Source: Gracilimonas sp031581265 (lineage in GTDB: Bacteria; Bacteroidota; Rhodothermia; Balneolales; Balneolaceae). Taken from it: a DNA stretch of 64,000 nt. This document shows, one piece after another, positions 8,169 through 17,322 of the stretch. The translations under genes were made by a program, and so were the position numbers. The stretch is taken from the NCBI RefSeq assembly GCF_031581265.1, contig NZ_JAVLBQ010000006.1, forward strand, positions 1 to 64,000. Reading direction: 5' to 3'. The notes under the pieces are model-generated. The model worked only from the letters and a program-made list of their open reading frames with translations, ran no database searches and was not told where the DNA came from. Every line of letters begins with the position of its first letter. The first letter of the stretch is position 1.

Positions 8169-8693
8169 CTAATTTAAAAGCTCATCAAACAGCGTACGAT
8201 ATTCATCAGCGCTAAGAGCCATTTTGTTTTTACGGAAGGCAATTTCTCCGTCACGGTTCACCCCAACGGTTGTGGCCTGACTTTCTACGCCATAGTCGAG
8301 CATAATATTGGGCAATCCTCGTGTAACCGGAAATGTGAATCCTTTTTCCTCGGCCAGTTCGCGCATAGTTTCTTCATCGTCGGTTGGGTCTATACCTATG
8401 GCAACTAAGGTTAGCCGATCCTCATACTCAGGATATACTTCGGTGAGCACCGGCCAGTTTTGTGCACAAATAGGGCACCAGGAAGCAGTAAAATAGATAA
8501 CAACAGGTTTTCCTTCTTGCAGAGATTCGTCTAAACTAATGGTGTCTCCTGAGACCGTTGTAACTTCAAAAGAAGGCACTTTTTCAGCTTCGGAGTTTTC
8601 AGAATTTGATTTTTCTTGCTTTGTGTTACAGGCTCCAAGTAAGAGCAAAGTGGCTGTAATGAAAAAGGTGCTTCGTAATAATTTAGTGGTCAT
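8169..8693 (-). CDS. TlpA/ResA-type thiol-disulfide lipoprotein
   Basis: A 174-residue lipoprotein with lipobox LLLLGAC (Cys at about 21) and an E/S-rich linker. The redoxin domain (about 40-170) has ASWCPICAQNW with the CxxC pair, and TTVGVNRDGEI in place of the cis-Pro loop region. TlpA-type proteins reduce periplasmic disulfides, often for cytochrome c maturation or for repair of oxidised proteins. The next gene downstream is CcdA-like, the expected electron donor. No cytochrome c maturation genes are adjacent, so the client is open. Confidence 0.87.
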   Translation of the reverse strand: MTTKLLRSTFFITATLLLLGACNTKQEKSNSENSEAEKVPSFEVTTVSGDTISLDESLQEGKPVVIYFTASWCPICAQNWPVLTEVYPEYEDRLTLVAIGIDPTDDEETMRELAEEKGFTFPVTRGLPNIMLDYGVESQATTVGVNRDGEIAFRKNKMALSADEYRTLFDELLN

Positions 8694-8763
8694 AAGTTAA
8701 ATCCAGTTTTTAGGTTTAAATGGTTTGATGAGGTGGCCATTAACAATCTTACTTAAGAAAATT

Positions 8764-9255
8764 TTATTGTAAAAAAGGAACCTGCCTTTCCATTGTATTT
8801 TCAGGAATAAATTTTTTAGATGAAAAGCCCAAAGTAGATCCATAGGCAAGGTGAACAGCCAAAGTCACAATTAAATAATGGAGAGTAGAAGAGAGATAAA
8901 GAGGGTGAGAGCTATCCAGTAACTGGGCATTACCAATTCCAAAAAATCCCCAGCCAATTACAGGACTGTAAACAAGCATCATGAAAAGCCATAATACCAA
9001 GGCAAAAAGGATGCCTCTGATAATTGAAAAGTTACGCTCAAAGGCGTAGACAAATACCAATGCCCAAAGTGTTCCATAAGAATAATGTAAAATTACAGAC
9101 AAAACCTTACTCTCTATCCCCAGGTTAAATAGAAAAGCTGCAGCCGGATGTATATTTGTTGGCGAAAGGCCAAATACCATCATCAAGACATTCATGACTA
9201 TATCCATTGCAAAGGTCGCAATAATTCCTATAATAATTGTTTTAAACCATTTCAT
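8764..9255 (-). CDS. Uncharacterised four-helix membrane protein (DUF2938/DUF6789-like)
   Basis: A 163-residue protein with hydrophobic segments near residues 5-30, 50-72, 80-100 and 122-142. The opening TIIIGIIATFAMDIVMNV and the mid-protein HYSYGTLWALVFVYAFE resemble small DUF2938/DUF6789 membrane proteins, though I am unsure which. It sits 7 bp downstream of a sensor kinase and upstream of the TlpA/CcdA pair, so it is probably co-transcribed with the kinase. No catalytic motif is seen. Confidence 0.65.
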   Translation of the reverse strand: MKWFKTIIIGIIATFAMDIVMNVLMMVFGLSPTNIHPAAAFLFNLGIESKVLSVILHYSYGTLWALVFVYAFERNFSIIRGILFALVLWLFMMLVYSPVIGWGFFGIGNAQLLDSSHPLYLSSTLHYLIVTLAVHLAYGSTLGFSSKKFIPENTMERQVPFLQ

Positions 9256-9262
9256 ATTTGTA

Positions 9263-10960
9263 TTAATTAATCAGGGTACTGCTCGACCCTTTTTTGATGT
9301 TGGGTGAAAACTCTATTTCAATAGACAGATGATCAGATTCCGGCATTATCAACTCCCCTTCAATTTGGGCCAGTAAATTTTTGATAAGGCTAATTCGCAA
9401 CGTTGGTTTGTCGGTGGTATTCAGGGGGTTTGAAACCCCGGGCTGTTCCGAGGTGATTTTAAGACAAAGCGAATCGTTTTTGGATATGATCTGCAATTCT
9501 AATTCCAATCTCTTGTCATCTTCTGATCGTTCAGTGCACAGGTAAAAAGCAATTTCATTGAGTAAAAGTCCCAGCGGAACAGCTTGATTGATATTCAGTG
9601 ATTGTGAAGTGTTTTGATCCTTAACCTTAACAGATGCAATATTTGATAAAGATAGTCTTAGATGTTCTCCAAGTTTTGCAAGGTATTTTGAAGTATCAAT
9701 TTCAGAAAATGAATCTGATTGATATAGGAGTTCATGAATAATTGCCATCGACTTAATTCGGGAGCGACTTTCTGATAGAGCAGGATGCGTACTTTCACCC
9801 ATCATTTCCTGTAGTTCGAGAAGCCCGGTAATAACAGCCATGTTATTTTTAACTCGGTGATGTACCTCAGACAGTAAAGTCTCTTTTTCCTTAAGTGTAT
9901 GGGTTAGCTTAAACTGTTTCTCTTTCAATTCTGTAATATCAATAGAGTGAACGTGAAGCCCCTTTTCTTCCGATAGAAAGTGCACGGCCTGTTGGTAGTA
10001 ACTTTCATCCACCTCAACTTCATAAAGCAAAGTTTTATCGGATCCTGAAGTTATATCGTGTAATCGAGATCCCAGTTCTTTTAGAAATGGATGCGAAAGC
10101 CCTTGTTTCTTCAAATTTGGAAACAATGCATTAGTAGCTTGATTAACAAAATCCACTTCACACCTGACGTTCAGGTTAAGAACCGGAAATTGATTTAGTT
10201 TGGGAAACATGGCCAGGTAATCCCGTTCCTCCAGCAGGCTCTGCATATTTTTAATATTCTTTATGCCTCTGACGGTATATATCACGCCAATCAAAACAAT
10301 TAAAATTCCTAAAAGAACGGTAAACCAAAGTGAGTACCGCTTTAGTAAAAATAGAATTCCTGAACTACCGGAGATCATTGATCTTACATAGTTGTTCAAC
10401 TTTTGATTCTTTCTTTGCAATAAAGCAACAGGGTCTTGCTCTGAGGCTCCGGCTACGTTTGATGTTGCAAGAAGTGAGTCAATAAGGGCCTTTCTCTCAT
10501 TGGTTACTGCCATTATTTGGCTCCATGTTCCCTTTATCTGTTGAATTTCAGAAGTGTGTCCAAAGAAAGAAAAGATTCTAATTAGCCCTGTAATTTCATT
10601 GGGATGAATATCCTCAGGGTCAAATTCACGAAATATTAAATCAGTATTAGGATTGTCACTTAGTAATTCATTGATTACCTCGGTAGTATTTTCTCTTTCT
10701 TTTACTGATGTTTCATAGTCTTCTAAAAATTGCTCATCTCCAGATTCAAAATAGTTAAGCACAGATTCTACACTCTCTCCATTACTTTGAGACCAGCGGA
10801 CCAATATTTTATTTAGATCGCCGGTAGAAGTAAGCATATTGATGGCAAAAGTAGTCAAGACAACCAATAAGCTGGCTGCTACGATGAATGTGGTAACAAC
10901 CATTAAGTGCCGTTGGGATGTCCCAGTATTTTGACTTGGTACCGGGGATTTGTGGTCCAT
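9263..10960 (-). CDS. Membrane sensor histidine kinase, HisKA_2 family, with CHASE-like periplasmic domain
   Basis: A 565-residue kinase. A first helix at about 20-42, an extracytoplasmic helical stretch (about 43-205) rich in charged residues, and a second helix at about 207-230 suggest a CHASE3-like sensor. A PAS-like region follows (about 240-345). The HisKA_2 motif HHRVKNNMAVITGLLELQ holds conserved His368. The C-terminal ATPase (about 455-555) is weak: NEIAFYLC replaces the usual N-box NELVTNALKHAF, and clear GxG boxes are missing. Kinase activity may therefore be reduced. It heads the minus-strand run toward the TlpA/CcdA/DoxX genes and diverges from egtB, so both neighbours are redox-linked. 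Confidence 0.82.
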   Translation of the reverse strand: MDHKSPVPSQNTGTSQRHLMVVTTFIVAASLLVVLTTFAINMLTSTGDLNKILVRWSQSNGESVESVLNYFESGDEQFLEDYETSVKERENTTEVINELLSDNPNTDLIFREFDPEDIHPNEITGLIRIFSFFGHTSEIQQIKGTWSQIMAVTNERKALIDSLLATSNVAGASEQDPVALLQRKNQKLNNYVRSMISGSSGILFLLKRYSLWFTVLLGILIVLIGVIYTVRGIKNIKNMQSLLEERDYLAMFPKLNQFPVLNLNVRCEVDFVNQATNALFPNLKKQGLSHPFLKELGSRLHDITSGSDKTLLYEVEVDESYYQQAVHFLSEEKGLHVHSIDITELKEKQFKLTHTLKEKETLLSEVHHRVKNNMAVITGLLELQEMMGESTHPALSESRSRIKSMAIIHELLYQSDSFSEIDTSKYLAKLGEHLRLSLSNIASVKVKDQNTSQSLNINQAVPLGLLLNEIAFYLCTERSEDDKRLELELQIISKNDSLCLKITSEQPGVSNPLNTTDKPTLRISLIKNLLAQIEGELIMPESDHLSIEIEFSPNIKKGSSSTLIN

Positions 10961-11118
10961 AATAAAGTAGCTTCCAAAAATGAATATATTATATTGATGA
11001 GGGACTGCACGTTATTCTTACTTTATTTGGAATTTGAATTCTAAAAAGATAGTTATCTAAGTAAGAATGAAGATATTCAAGTCGTCAATAAATGGAATAA
11101 TAACACACCAGCTTAGCA

Positions 11119-12426
11119 ATGGAAGAAGGAGCTACTACACAAAAGCCGGCAATTGAAAACACGGACAAATATAGTTTTCGATATAGTAGAAAAGAGTTGA
11201 CTGAAAAATTCAAGAAAGTCAGGGGTTTTACGGAAGAAATTACAGGCCCGCTTGAAATTGAAGATTTTGTGATACAGGTAACGGAAAATGCAAGTCCGGC
11301 TAAATGGCACCTGGCTCATACCACCTGGTTTTTCGAGACTTTTTTGCTTGAGAAAGAACTTGATGACTATGATCCTATTCATCCCCAATACAGTTATTTA
11401 TTCAATTCCTATTATTTGCAAACCGGCGTGCCCCATTGCAGAGCCCGGCGCGGAAATATTTCACGCCCCACGGTAAAACAAGTTTTTGAGTATCGGGAAA
11501 GCATCAATGAGCATGTGGTCAACCTTATCAAAAATGCAACTGACCAACAATACGAAAAATGGGCTCCTATCATTGAGATTGGCATTCATCACGAGCAGCA
11601 ACATCAGGAATTGCTGATGACCGACCTGAAATATATGTTTGCCCAAAACCCGCTGAATGTTGCATACAAAAAAGTTGAAAGACCAAGAGTACAATCAGTT
11701 CCGGAATTAAGCTGGACCTCATTTAAAGAGGGAGTATATGAAGTCGGCCATAAGGGCAATGATTTTGGATACGACAATGAATTCCCCCGGCATAAAACGT
11801 ATATCCACGATTTTGAATTAGCCAACCGTTTGGTGACTAATGCAGAGTTTATAAAATTCATTGAATCTGGGGTTTATAGTGAGCCAAAATGGTGGCTGGA
11901 TGAGGGATTCTCAACCGTACGGGATGATAATTGGAATGCCCCATTGTATTGGGAGAAGAAAGACGGCGAATGGTGGCATTACACACTATGCGGTATGCAG
12001 AAAGTTGACCCAAATGAGCCGGTAACGCATGTCAGTTATTTTGAGGCCGATGCCTATGCTCGTTGGAAAGGCTGTCGATTACCCACCGAACAAGAATGGG
12101 AGGTGGCAGCGGAATCGTTACCGATAAATGGAGCTTTTGCTGACGCTGGCAATCTCCATCCGGTAGCACTACAAAATGCCGACGAAGGATTACAGCAAAT
12201 GTTTGGTGAGGTTTGGCAATGGACACGAAGTTCGTATGCTCCATATCCTGGATATAAACCACTGCCGGGTGCACTGGGAGAATACAATGGTAAATTTATG
12301 TGTAACCAATACGTATTAAGAGGCGGTTCTTGTGCTACCTCAAAATCTCATTTCCGAAAAACATATCGGAATTTTTTCCATGCTAATGAGCGCTGGCAAT
12401 TTACCGGCATTAGATTAGCTAAATAA
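11119..12426 (+). CDS. egtB: Ergothioneine biosynthesis sulfoxide synthase EgtB
   Basis: A 435-residue non-haem iron enzyme that couples a thiol to N-alpha-trimethylhistidine at C2 with O2. The N-terminal DinB_2 domain carries the iron ligands: a His in AKWHLAHTTWF (His64 or His67) and the HxxxHxE motif in GIHHEQQHQELL (His158, His162, Glu164). The C-terminal FGE-sulfatase domain (about 200-435) ends LRGGSCATSKSHFRKTYRNF and WQFTGIRLAK. The sulfur donor could be gamma-glutamylcysteine or cysteine; no EgtA or EgtC gene is in this window, which favours cysteine but does not prove it. egtD follows after 30 bp. Confidence 0.93.
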   Translation: MEEGATTQKPAIENTDKYSFRYSRKELTEKFKKVRGFTEEITGPLEIEDFVIQVTENASPAKWHLAHTTWFFETFLLEKELDDYDPIHPQYSYLFNSYYLQTGVPHCRARRGNISRPTVKQVFEYRESINEHVVNLIKNATDQQYEKWAPIIEIGIHHEQQHQELLMTDLKYMFAQNPLNVAYKKVERPRVQSVPELSWTSFKEGVYEVGHKGNDFGYDNEFPRHKTYIHDFELANRLVTNAEFIKFIESGVYSEPKWWLDEGFSTVRDDNWNAPLYWEKKDGEWWHYTLCGMQKVDPNEPVTHVSYFEADAYARWKGCRLPTEQEWEVAAESLPINGAFADAGNLHPVALQNADEGLQQMFGEVWQWTRSSYAPYPGYKPLPGALGEYNGKFMCNQYVLRGGSCATSKSHFRKTYRNFFHANERWQFTGIRLAK

Positions 12427-12456
12427 TTAGTACACGAAATTTTTAAAAAGAGGCAT

Positions 12457-13404
12457 ATGTCCATAGCAGTTTTGGAAGGGGTAAAGAAGAAGTCTCAATT
12501 TTATAATGATGTAATTGAGGGACTGCAAAAATCTCAAAAAACAATACCGAGTAAATATTTTTATGATAAGTGGGGTTCCGAGCTATTTGAAAAAATTTGT
12601 GAGCTTGATGAATACTACCTAACGCGAACTGAGCTTTCCATTATGAAGCAAAATATAGATGAAATTGCCAGAAAGCTCGGTTCCGATATTCAACTCGTTG
12701 AATTGGGAAGTGGAAGTAGCCTGAAAACCAGGATGTTGTTAAATAACTTGCCGAATATTCACTCTTATGTCCCTGTAGATATTTCTGATGATTTTTTAGC
12801 TGATGTAGCTGACGAACTTCAGGCTGAATATCCTGAGCTAAATATCATTCCGGTTGCGGCTGACTATACCCGCCCTTTTGAACTTCCTGTTAAGGAATCA
12901 CAAACACGACGCATTGCTTATTATCCCGGCTCAACCATCGGAAACTTCACTAAAGAAGAAGCCGGTAGATTCATCGCTTTGATTGCGGACTTAATTGAGG
13001 ATGAGGGGGGACTATTAATAGGCTTTGATTTATTAAAAGATGAGGAAACCCTGATAGCCGCTTATGATGACAAACAAGGTGTGACCGCCGAATTTAATAA
13101 GAACATTCTTCGAAGAATAAATAATGAACTGGAAGCAGATTTCGACCTGGATGCATTTGAGCACAAAGCGGTTTTCAATGAAGAAAAAAGCCGAATTGAG
13201 ATGCATTTAGTCAGCATCACTGATCAAACAGTAGAGATCCTAAATTCAGCGATACATTTTGAAAAAGGCGAGACCATTCATACTGAAAACTCGCACAAAT
13301 ATTCCTTAGCGTCATTCAGGAAACTTACCAAAGGTCACTTTCACCCCGTAAAAACATGGATGGATAAAGATGAAATGTTTGCGGTACAGTTTTTGGAAAA
13401 GTGA
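12457..13404 (+). CDS. egtD: L-histidine N-alpha-methyltransferase EgtD
   Basis: A 315-residue SAM-dependent enzyme that trimethylates histidine to hercynine, the first step of ergothioneine synthesis. Family hallmarks are the opening IPSKYFYDKWGSELFEKIC, the SAM loop VELGSGSSLKTRMLL (about 81-95), PVDIS and YYPGSTIGNF. The length is typical of the family. AAAGAGG precedes the ATG by about 6 bp, one of the better ribosome binding sites here. It is 30 bp behind egtB, so a two-gene operon; a flavodoxin-like gene follows after 78 bp. Confidence 0.94.
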   Translation: MSIAVLEGVKKKSQFYNDVIEGLQKSQKTIPSKYFYDKWGSELFEKICELDEYYLTRTELSIMKQNIDEIARKLGSDIQLVELGSGSSLKTRMLLNNLPNIHSYVPVDISDDFLADVADELQAEYPELNIIPVAADYTRPFELPVKESQTRRIAYYPGSTIGNFTKEEAGRFIALIADLIEDEGGLLIGFDLLKDEETLIAAYDDKQGVTAEFNKNILRRINNELEADFDLDAFEHKAVFNEEKSRIEMHLVSITDQTVEILNSAIHFEKGETIHTENSHKYSLASFRKLTKGHFHPVKTWMDKDEMFAVQFLEK

Positions 13405-13482
13405 TTCTTAAAAATTTCAGTAAGAATATTGAAATAGGCAGCTTCCATAATATTCAAATACTAAATAGATAATGGATAAAAG

Positions 13483-14208
13483 ATGACTGATACAAATTCA
13501 GATTTTTCAAAATTGAAAGCTTTATATGTAAACTGCACACTAAAAAAATCGCCAAAGGAAAGCCACACCCGGACACTGATTGATGTTTCCATGAATATTA
13601 TGGAGAAAGAAGGAGTAGATGCAGAGTGCATTCGGTTGGTGGATCATGATGTGGCCTTTGGGGTATATCCGGATATGAAGGAACATGGAGCAGACAAAGA
13701 CGAATGGCCGGAACTTTGGAAGAAAGTGGATGCATCTGACATCTTAATTATTGGAACCCCTATTTGGCTGGGAGAAAAATCATCGGTGGCTACACAGCTG
13801 ATTGAACGTTTATACGCCATGAGCGGCCTGCAAAATGAGAAAGGCCAATATAAATTTTACGGTAAAGCAGGAGGATGCTTGGTGACCGGGAATGAAGATG
13901 GTATCAAACATTGTGCGATGGGAATTTTATATGCCCTTCAGCATGTAGGTTACAGCATTCCGCCACAGGCCGATGCCGGTTGGATCGGGGAAGCCGGACC
14001 TGGACCAAGTTATGGGGATGAAAGTGAAAATGGCCCGGTGGGTTTTGATAATGAATTCACCAAACGAAATACTACTTTCATGACCTACAACCTGTTACAT
14101 TTGGCTAACATGTTAAAAGAAAATGGCGGATATCCGAGCTATGGCAATTCACGACAGGACTGGGATGACGGTACCCGCTGGAATTTTGAAAATCCGGAAT
14201 ACAGGTAG
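13483..14208 (+). CDS. NAD(P)H-dependent FMN reductase / flavodoxin-fold protein
   Basis: A 241-residue protein with a flavodoxin-like fold. It opens with LKALYVNCTLKKSPKESHT, the phosphate-binding loop of the FMN_red family, and continues with ASDILIIGTPIWLGEKSSV (about 85-103), the usual aromatic loop over the flavin. It probably reduces quinones or other electrophiles with FMN. It sits between egtD and a hydrolase gene (5-bp gap to the latter) on the same strand, so it may belong to the same stress operon. The C-terminal 60 residues, with GPGPSYGDE, seem specific to a subfamily. Confidence 0.8.
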   Translation: MTDTNSDFSKLKALYVNCTLKKSPKESHTRTLIDVSMNIMEKEGVDAECIRLVDHDVAFGVYPDMKEHGADKDEWPELWKKVDASDILIIGTPIWLGEKSSVATQLIERLYAMSGLQNEKGQYKFYGKAGGCLVTGNEDGIKHCAMGILYALQHVGYSIPPQADAGWIGEAGPGPSYGDESENGPVGFDNEFTKRNTTFMTYNLLHLANMLKENGGYPSYGNSRQDWDDGTRWNFENPEYR

Positions 14209-14213
14209 AAATA

Positions 14214-14972
14214 ATGAAAAGCAAAAAAGTTGAATTTGAAGGAAGTCAGGGTGAGAAACTTTCGGCTCGAATTGATGAACCTGATGAAGGAGTAAAAAAA
14301 GGAGCGGTTTTGTTTGCTCACTGCTTCACGTGCAGCAAAAATCTGAAAGCCGTCGGAAGAATAAGTGATGCTTTAACCGATCAGGGAATGGGGGTGTTTA
14401 GGTTTGATTTTACTGGCCTGGGCGAAAGTGAAGGAGATTTTGCGGATACTAATTTTTCCTCAAATGTGGAAGATTTAATTAAAGCGTCGGAGTATATGGC
14501 TACAGAATTTCATGCCCCGCGTATGCTAATCGGACATTCTTTAGGTGGTGCGGCTGTGTTGCAGGCGGCTGGATTGATTAACTCTGTGGAAGCAGTTGCC
14601 ACTATTGGTGCACCTTGCAATCCCAAACACGTAGCACATCATTTAGTAGATAAAAGGGAAGAAATTGAAGAGAAGGGAGAAGCGAGAGTGAACCTTGCAG
14701 GACGTATATTCACCATAAAAAAGCAATTCCTCGATGACCTGAATGAGCAGAATATGGATAATATCATCCAAAACTTAGGAAAAGCTTTATTGATTTTTCA
14801 TTCACCTATAGATAAAACCGTAGGGATCGATAATGCTGCCCATATCTACAAATTAGCCAAACACCCCAAAAGCTTTATCTCCCTTGATGATGCAGATCAC
14901 TTATTGACCAACGAAGACGATGCACGGTATGTGGGAAAAGTTGCCGGTGCCTGGGCTGAGCGTTATTTATGA
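14214..14972 (+). CDS. Alpha/beta hydrolase of the hydrolase-OsmC type, without the OsmC domain
   Basis: A 252-residue serine hydrolase: oxyanion-side motif FAHCFTCSKN (about 34-43), strand FDFTGLGESEG, nucleophile elbow IGHSLGGAA (Ser about 104), and the His in DDADHLLT near the end. FTCSKN together with FDFTGLGESEGDF is characteristic of the N-terminal half of bifunctional hydrolase/OsmC proteins. The reading frame stops at 14972, where the fused family would continue into an OsmC peroxidase-like domain, and no OsmC frame follows before the convergent gene. It starts 5 bp after the flavodoxin-like gene. The substrate is unknown. Confidence 0.83.
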   Translation: MKSKKVEFEGSQGEKLSARIDEPDEGVKKGAVLFAHCFTCSKNLKAVGRISDALTDQGMGVFRFDFTGLGESEGDFADTNFSSNVEDLIKASEYMATEFHAPRMLIGHSLGGAAVLQAAGLINSVEAVATIGAPCNPKHVAHHLVDKREEIEEKGEARVNLAGRIFTIKKQFLDDLNEQNMDNIIQNLGKALLIFHSPIDKTVGIDNAAHIYKLAKHPKSFISLDDADHLLTNEDDARYVGKVAGAWAERYL

Positions 14973-15047
14973 TCTGTTCAATAATTAGCCAATCGCCAAT
15001 CAGGTAAAGTAGGATTTTTGAGGCTCAGCGATCATTTTTATCACCTG

Positions 15048-16184
15048 TTAGTTAGAATAAATAGATGATCCGGGATAAAAATCAGCGAAAGCAAACCAAT
15101 ATCCATTATATGATTTTGTAGATTTGAGTTTTTCACCCTCTCTGGGACCACTTACAGCTTCACCAAAAATAGTCCAATGGTTGCCTTCACTGTCTTTCAT
15201 AATTACAGGCAGTTCATCTTGAACAGGTTCAAAGCTAAGCTCAGTACCATCGCTCAGGGTTCTTGAGAAAGAGGCTACAAAATTAAGATCAGAACTACCG
15301 GCAATAACCAAATTTCTGTTGTCATAACTTTCTTGAATAACTTCAATATCACTGCTTAAATCTTTGATCGGGTATATTCTTGGTTTCGTGTCTTCACCCT
15401 TAAAAGTTTTAGGCATTATAGCATGAACTTGTGCTTTATTTGGAAGTCTGTTGTCAAATCTTTTGGGTTCAAAAATGAAACGGCTATTATCGGTTATATA
15501 CGACTCTCCGTAAGCAAATCTATCATACGGCCTACTGAAACCGGTTTCAGTGCTTAATACTCTCGCATCAGGATATAGCTTTTGCCAAGTTTTCCAGTCA
15601 GTTTGTATAGTTTGAATGAGTTCACCTTCCTGGCCAATTAATTCACCATTCACTGATCTCATTTGCATTTGAGACCATCTTGAACCGGTATTCCGATCGT
15701 ACATAATTAAGTTATTTCTGAACAACAGCCCTGAGACTCCAAATTCATTTACCTGGTTGTTGATTTCTCTTTTATAGGTGATGCCTGTTCCCGTCAGAGG
15801 ACAATAGGTTAGTGAATAATGCAACTCACCTGCTTGGTCATTTACTATTTCATGCCAATCCATTACTTCATGAGGATAAAGCCGTACCTCATTACCAACT
15901 TTAATGCCAAGAACCAATCGGTCGTCGCTAACATAGTCAGCTTCGAAAGCATTTATAAATTTAGGATTATCAATAGATGGAATGCCATCTTGACCTGGGC
16001 CGCCATCAATTACTTCATCCTGAGGAATCAGCCACTCTCTATCACCATTATTGTTGTTATTATTATCATTATCGTCTACAACTCGCCGGTTATCAGATTC
16101 TACTGTATCACAGGCAGTAAACTGCATGAAAATTAAGGCAAAGAATAGAAGGAAGGAGGTTATTCGATAATTTGTTTTATGCAT
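15048..16184 (-). CDS. DUF3179 domain lipoprotein
   Basis: A 378-residue predicted lipoprotein: hydrophobic N-terminus with FTAC (Cys25), then a low-complexity Asp/Asn linker (about 36-48) encoded by an ATT/GTT-rich stretch near 16045-16080. The DUF3179 domain fills the rest: DGIPSIDNPKF, DWHEIVND, LTYCPLTGTGI and the C-terminal WFAFADFYPGS. The conserved Cys in TYCPLTG suggests metal or haem binding, but the function of the family is not established. A paralogue lies at 32902-34017. It diverges from the outer-membrane barrel gene across 140 bp. Confidence 0.88.
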   Translation of the reverse strand: MHKTNYRITSFLLFFALIFMQFTACDTVESDNRRVVDDNDNNNNNNGDREWLIPQDEVIDGGPGQDGIPSIDNPKFINAFEADYVSDDRLVLGIKVGNEVRLYPHEVMDWHEIVNDQAGELHYSLTYCPLTGTGITYKREINNQVNEFGVSGLLFRNNLIMYDRNTGSRWSQMQMRSVNGELIGQEGELIQTIQTDWKTWQKLYPDARVLSTETGFSRPYDRFAYGESYITDNSRFIFEPKRFDNRLPNKAQVHAIMPKTFKGEDTKPRIYPIKDLSSDIEVIQESYDNRNLVIAGSSDLNFVASFSRTLSDGTELSFEPVQDELPVIMKDSEGNHWTIFGEAVSGPREGEKLKSTKSYNGYWFAFADFYPGSSIYSN

Positions 16185-16324
16185 GGGACCAGGGTTTATA
16201 TGAAAGTTGCATTATAGATGAGACTCAACGACATTTTCTTACGTATAAAACCTTGTAGTAAGATTAAGGCAATTGAAAACATCCATAGAGATAGAGAAAT
16301 GACAAAAACTAAAGTTGCAGCAAA

Positions 16325-17317
16325 ATGGTAAAGAAGATTAAATTAGTTTTGATGGCTTTTATATTTATGGGGATCACATCAACATTTGCGATAGGGCAGA
16401 CCTGTAGCTGTGCCGGTGCCCCATTAGTGAATTCACAGTCGTTAGGAGCAGTTGAAAAAGGGAACCTTGTGATTGGGCTTACAACAGATTTTAATAATAT
16501 TGATCAACTTTATACCGGTTCCAAGGAACTCAAAAATCGATCTTCCAAGAGAGAAACATTTACAACATTAGTTGAAGCCAATTATGGTTTGAGTTCAAGG
16601 ATAACCTTGAGCGGGACTTTTTCTTACGTGCAAAAAACACGTACCACAGGATTGCAAAATTCAAGTAATTCCCAAGAGTTAGAAACAACCGGTATCGGAG
16701 ATGCTTTAGTTATGCTGAAATACAGTTTAATTAAGCCCTCACTTTGGAAGCCATATCAACTTATGGCAGGAGGAGGTATGAAGATTCCTTTTGCAACAAA
16801 CTCACTTAAAGCCAATGGATTAGCATTAAATGCCGATATGCAGCCGGGAACAGGTTCATGGGACGGAGTTGGCTGGATGTTATTTTCATATACCGTCCGG
16901 TCTTTAGATCTGAATGTATATACCATGAATTCCTATAAACGTACTACCCCCGCAAGCAGATTTAGTCAAGATGATGAGTACAAATTTGGAAATGAATTTA
17001 ATTCTATGCTCGGAATATTAAAGCCCGCTTTCGATTCATTTTCTTACTCCCTTCAACTAAAATTTCGAACTGCAGAAGCCGATCAACGAAACGGTTCAAA
17101 AATGCCCAGCACCGGTGGTGAATGGCTCAATATTGTACCAGGTATAGGTTATTCATTTACAGACAGGCTTTCAATGCAAGTATCAGGTGAGGTTCCTCTC
17201 TATCAAAATGTAAATGGAACCCAGCCTACTACTACGTATATAGTGCGTGCATCTATGTTTTTTAGCCTCGACAAAGCCAATACCGGTTTCAGTTTCGGAC
17301 TCCCAAATAATAATTGA
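16325..17317 (+). CDS. Outer-membrane beta-barrel protein of unknown substrate
   Basis: A 330-residue protein with a cleavable signal peptide (about 1-24, ending AIGQ) and a Cys pair just after it (TCSCAGAPL). The body alternates short amphipathic strands (GNLVIGLTTDF, GLSSRITLSGTFSYV, YQLMAGGGMKIPF, IVPGIGYSFTDRLSMQVSGEVPLYQ), typical of 12-strand transport-type barrels such as the phenol-degradation meta-pathway family. The thioredoxin-like gene follows within 5 bp. A 10-codon frame starting at 16299 ends just inside the gene start and might couple translation. Specific cargo cannot be inferred. Confidence 0.68.
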   Translation: MVKKIKLVLMAFIFMGITSTFAIGQTCSCAGAPLVNSQSLGAVEKGNLVIGLTTDFNNIDQLYTGSKELKNRSSKRETFTTLVEANYGLSSRITLSGTFSYVQKTRTTGLQNSSNSQELETTGIGDALVMLKYSLIKPSLWKPYQLMAGGGMKIPFATNSLKANGLALNADMQPGTGSWDGVGWMLFSYTVRSLDLNVYTMNSYKRTTPASRFSQDDEYKFGNEFNSMLGILKPAFDSFSYSLQLKFRTAEADQRNGSKMPSTGGEWLNIVPGIGYSFTDRLSMQVSGEVPLYQNVNGTQPTTTYIVRASMFFSLDKANTGFSFGLPNNN

Positions 17318-17322
17318 ATGCT

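Noticed and set aside
16299..16331. 10-codon frame overlapping the start of the outer-membrane barrel gene
   Set aside because: It could be a coupling leader, but the length is too short to separate from chance; mentioned in the barrel entry only.
17314..17322. TTG start for the second thioredoxin-like gene
   Set aside because: It overlaps the previous stop and adds three residues before a good ATG with a normal signal peptide at 17323.
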